DNA of 64,000 nucleotides, from positions 22,641 to 86,640 of the forward strand of contig QCIB01000006.1 in NCBI GenBank assembly GCA_003216915.1, written 5' to 3'. The notes beneath the pieces are model-generated. The model made no database searches, was not told where the DNA came from, and worked only from the letters and a program-made list of their open reading frames with translations. Position 1 is the first letter of the stretch. Each line of letters starts with the position of its first letter. The translations under genes and the position numbers were made by a program. The DNA comes from Prochlorococcus sp. AG-402-I23 (lineage in GTDB: Bacteria; Cyanobacteriota; Cyanobacteriia; PCC-6307; Cyanobiaceae). This document shows positions 1 to 8,938 of the stretch, piece by piece.

Positions 1-1581
1 TGTAGAGGGATCCATAAACGCTGTTGCTTCGTCCATTATTAAAATAACAGGATTTCTAATCGCTACTCGAGCTACTGAAAGAAGTTGTCTCTCTCCAGAA
101 GAGAGATTTCCCCCTCTTTCTCTTAGTAAGGTGTTCAAACCTTCTGGTAATTTTTTTAACAGATTATCTAACCCTAATTCGTTACAAAGATTTTCTAATT
201 CAAGGTTGTCTACATTCGAATTTAGTTTTAAATTATCTGCGACATTTCCACTAAAGATAAAGGTATCTTGCAAAACTACTCCCAACATATTTCTAAGAGT
301 TGCAATAGGAATTTCTTTGATATCTATATCATCGATTAAAATTTGGCCTGATTGAGGTTCATACAATCTACATAATAGTCTTATTATGGTCGTCTTACCT
401 GAACCAGTTGGTCCTACAAAAGCTACATGCTCGCCTGGATTGATCTTGAAAGATAAATTCTTTATGATATGTTCTCCTTCGTTGTAGAAAAAATTAACAT
501 TCTTGAATTCAATTTTGCCTTTAAATTTTTTATTTACATTTTTAGCATTTTCTAAAAAATGTTTTGCGGAAGTAGAGTCCTTAATCTTTATTTCTTCATC
601 CAATAATTCGTTTATTCTTTCTACAGCTGTTAAACCTCCTTGTATTTGAGTAAATCTTTCTGCAAGCTGCCTTAAAGGTTCAAAAAGTCTTTGGGAATAT
701 AAAATAAAAGTTGTTAATGTTCCTAAACCAATATTTCCAGAAGTAACAAGATATCCTCCAACTGCCAAAACCAAGGAAACTGCGGCAAGAGAAATCCATT
801 CTATAAATGCCGAAATACTGCTGTCATAAAATATTGTTCCATTAACTGCTTTCTTATAAGCAACTCCAGTTTTGGAAAATTTCTTGCTATTAAAAGCCTC
901 TCTTCTAAACATCTGAACGACTTCTAAACCTTGAAGATTCTCTTGAAAATCAGAGTTGAGTTGAGACAATTCTTCCCTTACTTGATAATTGGCTCTTCTA
1001 TAACGTTTTTGAAGCCAAATAATAAAATATGAAACTGGGATTTGAGTCAAAAGTAATAAAATGGCAAGCCCTTGATCAATTGATAGCATTGTCAAAGAAA
1101 TTACTATCAGACTTACGAAGTCAGCAATTACTCCAACTGCCCCACTTCCAAAGACCTCGGCTAAAGCATCAACATCATTTGTTAATCTCGTTAATAATTT
1201 CCCTACAGGCATTTTATCGTGATACTTAAGAGATAAAGATATTGAATGATCAAAAAGTTCTCTCCTTATTCTTGCTGTCAAACGTTGTCCCACTGCTTGG
1301 ATATTATAAGTTTGGTATCCCTGCAAAACCAATCTGAATAATACAGTTATAAATAAAGTTAGGATTATGGCATTTATTGACTGCCCAAAGAAAGTTTTAC
1401 TTAGCCAAACATCTGTAGTTTCCTTCTTTAGAATAGTAATTGCTTGACCAACTAATAATGGTTGAATAGCTCCAGAGAAAGAAACAGGCAACAAAACAAT
1501 CAAGATTAGATAGATTGTTTTTTTATCTTTAGTTAAATATTTACCTAACTTTTTAATCCTTCTATAATCTTTAAAAAACAT
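1..1581 (-). CDS. ABC exporter half-transporter (membrane domain + ATPase), 3' end outside window
   Basis: The gene starts with ATG at 1581 and runs off the left edge, leaving 527 codons. The N-terminal two thirds are hydrophobic, as in the six-helix domain of MsbA/multidrug-type exporters. The ATPase domain follows, with Walker A GPTGSGKT near residue 390, signature LSSGER near 491 and Walker B ILIMDEAT near 512. A fused membrane-plus-ATPase chain works as a dimer in the cytoplasmic membrane and exports lipids, peptides or drugs. The substrate cannot be read from sequence. It lies 12 bp downstream of hisG on the same strand, so co-transcription is likely although the functions look unrelated. 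Only the last part of the ATPase domain is missing. Confidence 0.9.
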   Translation of the reverse strand, partial: MFFKDYRRIKKLGKYLTKDKKTIYLILIVLLPVSFSGAIQPLLVGQAITILKKETTDVWLSKTFFGQSINAIILTLFITVLFRLVLQGYQTYNIQAVGQRLTARIRRELFDHSISLSLKYHDKMPVGKLLTRLTNDVDALAEVFGSGAVGVIADFVSLIVISLTMLSIDQGLAILLLLTQIPVSYFIIWLQKRYRRANYQVREELSQLNSDFQENLQGLEVVQMFRREAFNSKKFSKTGVAYKKAVNGTIFYDSSISAFIEWISLAAVSLVLAVGGYLVTSGNIGLGTLTTFILYSQRLFEPLRQLAERFTQIQGGLTAVERINELLDEEIKIKDSTSAKHFLENAKNVNKKFKGKIEFKNVNFFYNEGEHIIKNLSFKINPGEHVAFVGPTGSGKTTIIRLLCRLYEPQSGQILIDDIDIKEIPIATLRNMLGVVLQDTFIFSGNVADNLKLNSNVDNLELENLCNELGLDNLLKKLPEGLNTLLRERGGNLSSGERQLLSVARVAIRNPVILIMDEATAFMDPST

Positions 1582-1593
1582 TTAGCTAATCTT

Positions 1594-2232
1594 CTATAAA
1601 GCATTAGTTGATTCTATTGATAAAATAGTATCTCTGAGATGATTATCATCTAACCTCATAGATAAAGGATTTCCAATTAGTCTTGCAGTCGAGTAATAAA
1701 GATCATCTATTTTCATTAAACCATTCTCTTTAAGAGTCTTTCCGGTTGCTACCAAATCAACTATTGCCTCTGCCATACCTGTAATAGGACCAAGCTCGAC
1801 TGAACCTGTCAAATGAACTATTTCTACAGGAATATTTAATTCGTCAAAATAAGATCTTGCTGTTTTTATAAATTTACTTGCTACTTTACAATTTGCTGGA
1901 AGATCAGTTGGTTTTGAATAATTGCTATTTTTCTTAACCGCCAACGACATATGACAACCACCAAATCCTAAATCTAATAACTTTGCGACTTTTAATTCAG
2001 ATTCTCGTAAAACGTCATACCCAACAATACCCAAATCAGCCTGACCATAACTTACATAAACAGGCACATCTCCATTTCTTACTAATAAAGCTTTTGCCCG
2101 TTTGCAATTTGATTCAAAGGTTAATGATCTATTATTTTCGTCCAACGCATCAGAGAAATCTAACCCAGCTCTTTTAAAAGTTGAAATTGAATCTTTTAAC
2201 AGAGCTCCTTTTGGTAAAGCTATAGTAAACAT
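1594..2232 (-). CDS. hisG: ATP phosphoribosyltransferase catalytic subunit, short form
   Basis: Catalyses the first step of histidine synthesis, joining ATP and PRPP into phosphoribosyl-ATP in the cytoplasm. The 212-residue product begins [15 protein letters not shown] and contains the PRPP-binding region [22 protein letters not shown] (about residues 146-167), typical of HisG. Its length is that of the short form, which lacks the C-terminal regulatory domain and in known systems works with HisZ. No hisZ is in this window. It is divergent from the downstream hydrolase gene (40 bp between starts) and is followed closely by the ABC exporter gene. Confidence 0.95.
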   Translation of the reverse strand: MFTIALPKGALLKDSISTFKRAGLDFSDALDENNRSLTFESNCKRAKALLVRNGDVPVYVSYGQADLGIVGYDVLRESELKVAKLLDLGFGGCHMSLAVKKNSNYSKPTDLPANCKVASKFIKTARSYFDELNIPVEIVHLTGSVELGPITGMAEAIVDLVATGKTLKENGLMKIDDLYYSTARLIGNPLSMRLDDNHLRDTILSIESTNAL

Positions 2233-2272
2233 AGATCAATTTCTTCCAAGGATTCTTCATTCTAAGTTAACA

Positions 2273-3013
2273 ATGGATTTTAATAAAGCTCGCAATATAA
2301 TCGGACTTAGAGTTTTAAGTGATAACGTCATTTGGTTGTTGGTAAAAGATAAATCCGTTGTGGTTGTAGATCCATCTGTTCACGAACCAGTTATTAAATA
2401 TATAAATGAAAACAATTTTCACTTAGAAGCTATTTTGCAAACTCATCATCATTCAGACCATATTGGAGGGACGAAGTCTCTTATTGAAAAATGGCCAAAT
2501 GTAAAGGTGATTGCTTCCTCCAAAGAAAAAAAGCGAATACCTTTTCAAAATGTATCTGTAGAAGATGGAGAAACTTTGAATATCTTAGGTGAAGAAGTAA
2601 AAATAATTGAAGTTTTAGGGCATACAAGCTCACATATTGCCTTCTTTTTGAATGGGGAAAACCCTGTTCTTTTTATTGGTGACACATTATTTTCAGGAGG
2701 CTGTGGAAGAATTTTTGAGGGAACTTATCAACAAATGTACTCTTCACTAGAAAGAATCAAATCTTTACCAACAAATACTCTCATATATTGTGCACATGAA
2801 TATACAAAGGAAAATATATTGTGGGCATTGAATCTCAAACCAAAGGATCAAGATATAAAAAATAAACTTTCGGAAGTTGAAAAAAAACTTTCTCTTAATG
2901 AATTGACAATTCCATTTTTACTTGATGAAGAGATGAAAATAAATCTTTTCTTAAGAGCAAAAAATTTAGAAGAATTTACTTTTTTAAGAGCGAATAAAGA
3001 TTTATGGGTTTAA
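2273..3013 (+). CDS. gloB: Metallo-beta-lactamase-fold hydrolase, glyoxalase II-like
   Basis: Probable hydroxyacylglutathione hydrolase, which releases D-lactate and glutathione from S-lactoylglutathione in methylglyoxal detoxification. From the ATG at 2273 the product is 246 residues, the usual family length. The metal motif HHHSDH sits at residues 58-63, with further ligands in [21 protein letters not shown] and CAHEYT. The reading frame is open further upstream to about 2102, but that stretch overlaps hisG and has no family similarity, so the internal ATG is chosen. RidA follows 24 bp downstream, giving a possible two-gene metabolite-damage unit. Confidence 0.88.
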   Translation: MDFNKARNIIGLRVLSDNVIWLLVKDKSVVVVDPSVHEPVIKYINENNFHLEAILQTHHHSDHIGGTKSLIEKWPNVKVIASSKEKKRIPFQNVSVEDGETLNILGEEVKIIEVLGHTSSHIAFFLNGENPVLFIGDTLFSGGCGRIFEGTYQQMYSSLERIKSLPTNTLIYCAHEYTKENILWALNLKPKDQDIKNKLSEVEKKLSLNELTIPFLLDEEMKINLFLRAKNLEEFTFLRANKDLWV

Positions 3014-3037
3014 ATAGATAGGTATCTTCTTAAACAA

Positions 3038-3430
3038 ATGTCTCCCAAACAAGTAATTCAAACATCAAAGGCTCCAGATCCAGTCGGACCTTATAGTCAA
3101 GCAATAAAAGCTGGGAATTTTATCTATTGTTCTGGTCAAATTGCTATAGATCCAGCTTTAAATGAAATAACATGTTTAGGTGATGTAGAGAAGGAAACTA
3201 TTCAAGTTTTAAAAAATCTTGCAGCAGTTCTTAAAGCTGGTGGAGCAAAAATAGAGGATGTAATAAAAACAACTATTTACTTAACCGACTTAAATAATTT
3301 TAAAATTGTTAACAAAATATATAGTGATTTTTTTAATATAGATAATCCTCCAGCGAGGGCCTGTGTAGAAGTTTCATCTCTACCAAAAGGAGTTTTAGTT
3401 GAGATAGATTGCGTCGCATTCCTAGATTAA
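3038..3430 (+). CDS. ridA: RidA/YjgF family imine/enamine deaminase
   Basis: A 130-residue protein of the family that hydrolyses reactive 2-aminoacrylate and related enamines made by PLP enzymes. The hallmarks are seen: APDPVGPYSQAIKAGNFIYCSGQIAIDP at about residues 12-39 and the C-terminal ARACVEVSSLPKGVLVEIDCVAF with the catalytic Arg. It forms a cytoplasmic trimer in known members. It starts 24 bp after the glyoxalase-like gene on the same strand. Confidence 0.93.
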   Translation: MSPKQVIQTSKAPDPVGPYSQAIKAGNFIYCSGQIAIDPALNEITCLGDVEKETIQVLKNLAAVLKAGGAKIEDVIKTTIYLTDLNNFKIVNKIYSDFFNIDNPPARACVEVSSLPKGVLVEIDCVAFLD

Positions 3431-3515
3431 TTTCTAATTATTGAGAAATTTGAAATATGAACCAATTCTGCACCATATTTGTATAGATTATTATTTGATA
3501 ATTCATCTTTGATCT

Positions 3516-3743
3516 ATGTCAGCAGCCAAGCTTAATATAGATGAACTAGAAGCAGGTTATCCTTTATTTTGCAAAGCTCTTAGACTATTAATTTTAAAAG
3601 GCAACTCAGTTAAAGATATACAAAAGACAGTGTGTTGGAGTCATCTTGAAACTTTAAATAGATGTCTACCTGGTAGATATAAAGCCCCCACATATTTAAT
3701 GGCCTTAATCAAAAGAGATATTGCAAAGCCAAATAGTTATTAA
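3516..3743 (+). CDS. Small unknown protein next to the carboxysome locus (75 aa)
   Basis: I do not recognise a functional family. The 75-residue product is soluble and basic at its C-terminus. A segment resembling a helix-turn-helix (GNSVKDIQKTVCWSHLETLNRCLPGRY, about residues 27-53) is visible. It has no signal peptide or membrane segment. It converges on the RuBisCO assembly factor gene with only 6 bp between the stops, and an AT-rich promoter-like stretch precedes it (3480-3510). Gene-like codon use and the tight fit between neighbours support it being real. Its position at the carboxysome end is suggestive only. Confidence 0.65.
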   Translation: MSAAKLNIDELEAGYPLFCKALRLLILKGNSVKDIQKTVCWSHLETLNRCLPGRYKAPTYLMALIKRDIAKPNSY

Positions 3744-3749
3744 AAAGGA

Positions 3750-3989
3750 CTAATCTTCTAAATAAAATTTATCAATATCCTCTGAAAAGTTTTTTTCCCT
3801 GTCTGATATTACTTTATTATCTAAAAATATGGAAAGACTTACAAAATTCTTACCGAAGCTGATATTTGGATAGATATCACTTTCTTTACATAATTTCTCA
3901 ATTTTCTCCATGAATTCACTAATTTTTGAGTATTGCTCAAATTCAAATCTTTTTTCAATCCTCAAAGGTGATTCTCTTTCATTCCACAT
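3750..3989 (-). CDS. acRAF: PCD-like RuBisCO assembly factor (acRAF)
   Basis: A 79-residue protein of the pterin-4a-carbinolamine dehydratase fold. In alpha-carboxysome operons this paralogue acts as a RuBisCO assembly chaperone rather than an enzyme. The sequence fits that role: the catalytic His-His-Pro of true dehydratases is replaced by IYP (compare the intact copy at 63061-63351), while the PNISFGKNFVSLSIFL strand region is kept. It is the last minus-strand gene of the carboxysome block, 74 bp after csoS4B, so it may be co-transcribed or have its own promoter. Confidence 0.8.
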   Translation of the reverse strand: MWNERESPLRIEKRFEFEQYSKISEFMEKIEKLCKESDIYPNISFGKNFVSLSIFLDNKVISDREKNFSEDIDKFYLED

Positions 3990-4063
3990 TAAATTCTTTA
4001 TTCAAGACTAATTACACTATACCTTCAACGAAGTTTCTAAATAAATTTTTGAAGTTAAAATTT

Positions 4064-4312
4064 TTAGTCACTCTCCCAATAATCAATAATACCGCCAATT
4101 GTTAAATCGGTTTGAACTTCTGGATTAGGGCATGCAAATCTAGCTGCAGAGCCACTAGAAGTAAAAACCCAGTTCCCTTCCCTAGCCCCAACAGGGTCAA
4201 CAGCGACTAATTTCTTTCCTTTATTATTTTCTAAAATTCGTAAATTCATATGACCTAAGCCGGGGACTCTTTGAGTACATACCATCCTTCCTAATACCTT
4301 CATAATTTCCAC
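4064..4312 (-). CDS. csoS4B: Carboxysome shell vertex protein CsoS4B
   Basis: A BMC-P (pentamer) protein that caps vertices of the icosahedral alpha-carboxysome shell. It has 82 residues, the family length. The N-terminus MEIMKVLGRMVCTQRVPGLGHMNLRILE and the GAREGNWVFTSSGSAARFA and DLTIGGIIDYW motifs match CsoS4/CcmL proteins. It lies 18 bp after csoS4A in the same operon. Pentamers are needed in few copies per shell, which fits its place at the operon's distal end. Confidence 0.95.
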   Translation of the reverse strand: MEIMKVLGRMVCTQRVPGLGHMNLRILENNKGKKLVAVDPVGAREGNWVFTSSGSAARFACPNPEVQTDLTIGGIIDYWESD

Positions 4313-4330
4313 AATTTCTATCCTCCTTTT

Positions 4331-4582
4331 TTATGACTTGTCAGGATCCCAATGATCAATTATTCCAACAATAGTTAAATCGCTTGGATAAGATTTGCTT
4401 CCGGCTGCTTCTCTAGCAGCAGAACTTCCAACACAAATAACCCAATCTCCTGGCTTACAGCCAACAGCATCAACTGCAACTTTATTAGAAGAACCATCTA
4501 ATACAACCTGCAGATGTTTATGCTCAAATCCAGGAATCCTATTGGTAGAAACAAGTGGTTTTACAACCTTACAAATTAACAT
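4331..4582 (-). CDS. csoS4A: Carboxysome shell vertex protein CsoS4A
   Basis: The second BMC-P pentamer, 83 residues, beginning MLICKVVKPLVSTNRIPGFEHKHLQVVLD and ending DLTIVGIIDHWD. The conserved GCKPGDWVICVGSSAARE segment (about residues 42-59) matches CsoS4A. The gene begins 2 bp after the csoSCA stop codon, indicating translational coupling. CsoS4A and CsoS4B are paralogues; both seal vertices and reduce CO2 leakage in studied systems. Confidence 0.95.
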   Translation of the reverse strand: MLICKVVKPLVSTNRIPGFEHKHLQVVLDGSSNKVAVDAVGCKPGDWVICVGSSAAREAAGSKSYPSDLTIVGIIDHWDPDKS

Positions 4583-4584
4583 AA

Positions 4585-6114
4585 TTAGTGAGCCTCCTCT
4601 GTTTTTTTATCTAAAGACATTCCAATAATTTGGGCGGAATGAATGTTGTCCCTATCTCTAATAGTAGAGCAAGTATGTAACAAACCTTGATCAACTAAAT
4701 TTTTATATCTAATTGATATCGCATTATTAACTCTTTCACAATCATTTATTGCCCTCTCTTTTGCACCGGGGACTTTTCCAGAGTAATCAAATCTTATTAC
4801 TACCGGAATAGGTAGATCTTGAGAAACATTTAATCCAGTAAAAATCTTCACTCCTACATCTAAATCTGGAGCCCCTTCTTCAACTGTATCTAAATGAGCA
4901 AAATAAGTTAAATTTCTGAGATGTACTTCTTTGAAACCTATACCTACTCCAATAAACCTCTCTGCATGTCCAATATCTTCATAAGAACCATTATGAAAAC
5001 TCTTAACATAATCAATTTGAGAAATATTATTGACAATTAATTTATACGTAAATTTTTCCAGTCCACTGAGTTTATCTTTTGAAGATTGCTTAGAAATTGT
5101 CTGGCAAATTTCTCTTTCTGCATCCTCACTTGAGAAATTTATTGTTGAATTATAAATTTCTAATGTAGAAATAGTTTTTTCTAAATCTAGACCGCCATGG
5201 CTAGTTGGTAAATGTATTTTTAATGAATCAGTGTCTGTATCAAGTCCAATTAACATTAAATCCACAGAAGCTCCGCAGCAAAAGCTATTCTCTACAGCCT
5301 CTTTGAAAGCATATAATTTATTTCTACCTTCTGCTGCAGCTAACTCGTCATTACTCCCATGAGCTGCACATCCCTGATGCAAAGGATCTACCGAACTAAA
5401 GTGATAAGTTACAACTTTTAAGTACCTGGTATCTTTATGAGCTTCATTAGGAACATTCTCTCTATATCTTTTATGTTCAGTTTTTACCCATCGATTAACG
5501 GTATTTTCAATATCAAACAGTGCTCCAGCATGGGATCTTCTTCTTACTGAACTAAAAGGTATTCTCATTACATAAGCAACTGAATGTGCTAATCTTCCAT
5601 CTGAACAAGGAGTTATATCAAGTAAATGTATTCCACAATCTAAAAGAAATTTTTCAAAGTCTTCCGCATCCCTACTTCCAGCAGCACCTTTAAGTGGATC
5701 ATTGTTAAAAAAATTGTCGCTAAGTTTCTCATGCTGTTTGAAAGCACACCATGCATATAAAGCCCTCATATCAAGAGGTTTAACCCAAGATTTATCTAAT
5801 ACATGTAGGGGTAAATCTATTCCCAAATTTTTTCTTGATATTTTCTGAGCCTTATTTATAAAATCTTCGTGATGTTGAATTCGAGCAATTTCCTTGAGAG
5901 TTGGAACAATTTCGTCAAAATCACTTTTTATTTTGCTTTCATACCTAAATAGATTTTCATTTTGGATTTTATTGGTTAATTTATGAGACTTTCCAGAATT
6001 TCGGAAATTATTTGATTCTTTAGTTTGTATATGGATATTTTCAGTAAAAGTTTTCATTGGAGCTGTTGGCCCCAATGTGAAGTTCTTGGCTTTAGCCAGT
6101 CCTCTTAAAGGCAT
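4585..6114 (-). CDS. csoSCA: Carboxysomal beta-like carbonic anhydrase CsoSCA
   Basis: Converts bicarbonate to CO2 inside the carboxysome to feed RuBisCO. The 509-residue product has the expected zinc ligands Cys170, His238 and Cys249 (TPCSDGR, TYHFSS, HQGCAAHG), plus the Asp172-Arg174 pair. The His-to-Cys spacing of 11 is that of characterised CsoSCA. The basic, low-complexity first 65 residues fit the extension known to bind RuBisCO or shell. It follows csoS2 by 7 bp and precedes csoS4A by 2 bp. Confidence 0.96.
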   Translation of the reverse strand: MPLRGLAKAKNFTLGPTAPMKTFTENIHIQTKESNNFRNSGKSHKLTNKIQNENLFRYESKIKSDFDEIVPTLKEIARIQHHEDFINKAQKISRKNLGIDLPLHVLDKSWVKPLDMRALYAWCAFKQHEKLSDNFFNNDPLKGAAGSRDAEDFEKFLLDCGIHLLDITPCSDGRLAHSVAYVMRIPFSSVRRRSHAGALFDIENTVNRWVKTEHKRYRENVPNEAHKDTRYLKVVTYHFSSVDPLHQGCAAHGSNDELAAAEGRNKLYAFKEAVENSFCCGASVDLMLIGLDTDTDSLKIHLPTSHGGLDLEKTISTLEIYNSTINFSSEDAEREICQTISKQSSKDKLSGLEKFTYKLIVNNISQIDYVKSFHNGSYEDIGHAERFIGVGIGFKEVHLRNLTYFAHLDTVEEGAPDLDVGVKIFTGLNVSQDLPIPVVIRFDYSGKVPGAKERAINDCERVNNAISIRYKNLVDQGLLHTCSTIRDRDNIHSAQIIGMSLDKKTEEAH

Positions 6115-6121
6115 TATTTAC

Positions 6122-8416
6122 TTAACCTCTTGCACCACCTGAAAAGGTAACAAGTTGTCCTTCACGAGTATTACCACTTGATCCAGTTATCAAGAAATCT
6201 GGTTTTTCTGTTTCGTCATTTCTTTTAACTTCCATAGGGGGCATTGCACTCATGAATCCTGCTCTTGATGGATTTCTCTTTCTAGAAGAAGCTCCCTCTG
6301 TGCCTGTTACCTTATCACCGCGATCCCAATCATCACCAGTTACGTTTCCCACTGATTGTCCTTCACCAGTAATCCTTGATGCGACTCTTTTTTCTGGTGT
6401 CTTTGCAGCACGGTCTGCCTCTTCAATTTCCATTTTTTGTTTATAAGTAATATTTTTATTCGGTTCAAATCTAAATTTTTCAGTGCCAGTGACTTTATCA
6501 ACTGCCATATCAAAAGGTCCTGTTACCTTCGAACCATTTTCATATTCATTACCCGTAACACCTTGAGTATTTTTTTCAGAATATTTATCTCTTGATGGTG
6601 ATTTAACAGAGAATTCCTTCCAAGAGTTACCTGCTGACTTTTCCGGATTCGCATAAGCCGTATCATTTGGAGGATTATCACAAGCTTGTGAGAGCTGATC
6701 TCCACCAACATAGGGAGTACCTGTTAGATTTTTACATGCACCTTTCTTAGCACCTGTCATTACTCCGCCAATTCCTGGTTGCTGTCCTGTAAGTCTGGCA
6801 TTTGAATTATTTCCAGAATTAACTGTTGATCGGGATTTCATATCTTCAGAAATCTCAGTACTACAATTTTCATTAATCTGATCTAAGCCTGCATATGGTG
6901 TTCCTGTTAAAACTTTGCATGAACCTGGTTCATCTCCAGTTACTATTTCTGATCTTCCTGTCATAGTGCCGCTTATTAAATTTGACTTTGAAGAAAGGCT
7001 TAAACCTACTTTTCTAGCTTCTGGTTTTGGTTTTGAAGCGCAAAACTTCTCGTATTGTTGAGATCCTATGTACTCATCGCCAGTTACATTCTTACAACTC
7101 CCATGTTCATTGCCTGTCATATGGTCTGATCTTCCAACCCCTGTACCAGTTACATTATTCCCATTAAGAGTGTTATAACTGCCTACTTTTTCAAATGCTT
7201 TACCTTTTGGATTTGGCTCAGAGCCAAGATATTGATCTCCAGTTAACTGATGTCCAGAACCTGATTCATCTCCAGTAACTAGGGTTGACCTACCAGGAAG
7301 TGATCCAGATACTTTTAATCCATCGGTTGTAGTACTGTGTTTAACCTTTGAAGGATTTTTTGGAACATCACCACAATACTTCTGTGATTGATTAGAAGAT
7401 ATATATTCAGTACCTGTAAGGTTTTTACAAGTACCTGGCTCATCGCCTGTGACCTTATCAGATCTACCAACTTCATTGCCAGTTACTTTATTACCTGATG
7501 TTGTAGAGGTAACAGTAGATCTAAGTGGTTGTTTATAACTTGGTCTATCTTGACAAAATTGATCAATAACTTCTGCTCCCATATATTGGGTACCAGTTAC
7601 AGTTCTGCATGTACTTGCTTCATTACCTGTAGTTTTTACAGATCTATTAGCTTGTGTTCCAGTAACTATTTGACCTGAATCAGTTTCACTTTTACCAACT
7701 TTCAAGCTAGCATCTGCAATATTTTGTTTGGCGCCATTTTTATTAGGACCACATGGTCTACATTTACCATTACCTTTTTTGCCTGTAGCACCAGTTTTAC
7801 TTCTTAGCTCTCTCACTCTCTGAGAAATTTCTCTACTACTTAAATCTGGGTCTCCCCTTCTAGCTAAAGAAGCGGCACTGGTATTTTGTTTGGTTGCTGA
7901 TTTACCATGCTTAGATTGAGCTTCTCTTCTCGCTAAAACAATATCTCTACTTTTATTAGTAATAGGCTTTCTCTTCTGATTAATTCTTCTCTTAACGTTG
8001 GGTTTTAGGGACTTAGATTCTGTACTAGTTGAATCCTGACTTTCTTGATTTTTATTTATAGTTGATTTAACTATATTTAAAGGATTTACTTTTTTAACAT
8101 CAGTACGGGTTCTATCGGATGAAGTTATAGCTGATTTCCCATGGGTAGACATTGCTTTTCTTCTCTCTATTACTAACTCTTTACTAGATAAAGTTGTTGA
8201 AGAATTTCTGTTTACCTGAGTTTTTGGGATATGCTTTGTAGCTGGTTTAGAAATATTATGATTATTAGGAGAAGACTGAGTCCCAGAAATCTGTATATCT
8301 TGAGAAGATCTAACTCTATCTTTGGTAGTTGAAGAATAAGCAGCAGCTTTTTTACCGCTATCACTCATCGCCTTTCTTCTTTCAAGTGCAATCTCTCTAC
8401 TGGTTTTTTTTGACAT
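6122..8416 (-). CDS. csoS2: Carboxysome assembly scaffold CsoS2
   Basis: Intrinsically disordered scaffold that condenses RuBisCO and tethers it to the shell. Starting at ATG 8416 (an in-frame TTG at 8425 is less likely) it has 764 residues. Four N-repeats of the type SREIALERRKAMSDSGKKA lie near residues 6-24, 78-96, 155-174 and 193-212. Six M-repeats built on VTG motifs span about 235-590, and the C-terminal domain ends FSGGARG. Repeat 3 lacks the cysteine pair seen in the others. I see no slippery site like that producing the short isoform in Halothiobacillus, so one full-length form is expected. An inverted repeat precedes it at 8458-8485. Confidence 0.96.
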   Translation of the reverse strand: MSKKTSREIALERRKAMSDSGKKAAAYSSTTKDRVRSSQDIQISGTQSSPNNHNISKPATKHIPKTQVNRNSSTTLSSKELVIERRKAMSTHGKSAITSSDRTRTDVKKVNPLNIVKSTINKNQESQDSTSTESKSLKPNVKRRINQKRKPITNKSRDIVLARREAQSKHGKSATKQNTSAASLARRGDPDLSSREISQRVRELRSKTGATGKKGNGKCRPCGPNKNGAKQNIADASLKVGKSETDSGQIVTGTQANRSVKTTGNEASTCRTVTGTQYMGAEVIDQFCQDRPSYKQPLRSTVTSTTSGNKVTGNEVGRSDKVTGDEPGTCKNLTGTEYISSNQSQKYCGDVPKNPSKVKHSTTTDGLKVSGSLPGRSTLVTGDESGSGHQLTGDQYLGSEPNPKGKAFEKVGSYNTLNGNNVTGTGVGRSDHMTGNEHGSCKNVTGDEYIGSQQYEKFCASKPKPEARKVGLSLSSKSNLISGTMTGRSEIVTGDEPGSCKVLTGTPYAGLDQINENCSTEISEDMKSRSTVNSGNNSNARLTGQQPGIGGVMTGAKKGACKNLTGTPYVGGDQLSQACDNPPNDTAYANPEKSAGNSWKEFSVKSPSRDKYSEKNTQGVTGNEYENGSKVTGPFDMAVDKVTGTEKFRFEPNKNITYKQKMEIEEADRAAKTPEKRVASRITGEGQSVGNVTGDDWDRGDKVTGTEGASSRKRNPSRAGFMSAMPPMEVKRNDETEKPDFLITGSSGNTREGQLVTFSGGARG

Positions 8417-8457
8417 AATCTTCAAGTTTGAAATTCTTTAAAAACTTTTTTGAAAAA

Positions 8458-8485
8458 CTTTCTCCAAAAAAAGTTTTGGAGAAAG
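8458..8485 (-). promoter_or_regulatory. Perfect 12-bp inverted repeat between cbbS and csoS2
   Basis: Bases 8458-8469 pair perfectly with 8474-8485 around a 4-nt loop, between the cbbS stop (8508) and the csoS2 start (8416). In the minus-strand transcript the stem is followed by a U-rich stretch. It could act as a partial terminator or as a 3'-protecting hairpin that raises cbbLS message over csoS2. The stem is seen directly; its role is inferred. Confidence 0.7.
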
Positions 8486-8507
8486 ATATTAACTACGATA
8501 AGTAGCT

Positions 8508-8849
8508 TTAACGTCCTTGGAAAACTACAAAAGCTGTTCCTTGACTTTGAGTGTAAGCATCGTATCCGATGATTCTTACATGATGATCAGGGTATGCTCT
8601 ATGGCATGCCTCTAATTCGCTCACGATCAAGTTAAGATCTTTTTCCCCAAAGAATGGGAGTTTCCAATAAGACCAATAAGTTTGCATACATCCAGTTGGA
8701 TGAACATGCTCAATAACTGGACTCCAACCTTGAGCAATTATGTACGCAATTTGGTCATATATTTCTTCCTGGGTCATCGGTGGTAAAAAACCGAATGTTT
8801 CCAGGGTTGCAACTGTTTGATAGTCGCTTACTGTGCTCTGGAAAGGCAT
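8508..8849 (-). CDS. cbbS: RuBisCO small subunit, form IA
   Basis: The 113-residue small chain of the L8S8 enzyme. The core YQTVATLETFGFLPPMTQEEIYDQIAYIIAQGWSPVIEH and the CMQTYWSYWKLPFFGE segment are typical of the proteobacterial-type subunit used in alpha-carboxysomes. It lies 89 bp after cbbL, and that gap carries its own inverted repeat. The product is cytoplasmic and packed into carboxysomes through CsoS2. Confidence 0.97.
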   Translation of the reverse strand: MPFQSTVSDYQTVATLETFGFLPPMTQEEIYDQIAYIIAQGWSPVIEHVHPTGCMQTYWSYWKLPFFGEKDLNLIVSELEACHRAYPDHHVRIIGYDAYTQSQGTAFVVFQGR

Positions 8850-8901
8850 AATTAATCAAAATGTGAATGTAATTACTCGTAAAAACGAGATTTTAATAAG
8901 T

Positions 8902-8924
8902 TTGAGGAGAATAAATCTCCTCAA
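8902..8924 (-). promoter_or_regulatory. 9-bp inverted repeat between cbbL and cbbS
   Basis: Bases 8902-8910 (TTGAGGAGA) pair perfectly with 8916-8924 around loop ATAAA. It sits in the 89-bp gap between cbbL and cbbS, starting 15 bp past the cbbL stop. It is probably an mRNA-stabilising or processing hairpin, since the two subunits are needed in equal amounts. There is no adjacent long T-run in the transcribed direction, so full termination is unlikely. Confidence 0.65.
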
Positions 8925-8938
8925 TTTCGAAACTTGAG

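Noticed and set aside
6122..8416. Programmed frameshift in csoS2 as in Halothiobacillus
   Set aside because: No convincing slippery heptamer with a downstream pseudoknot was seen between M-repeats.
6122..8416. CsoS2 repeats as a DNA-level tandem array or CRISPR
   Set aside because: The periodicity is at protein level with diverged codons; there are no identical DNA repeats with unique spacers.
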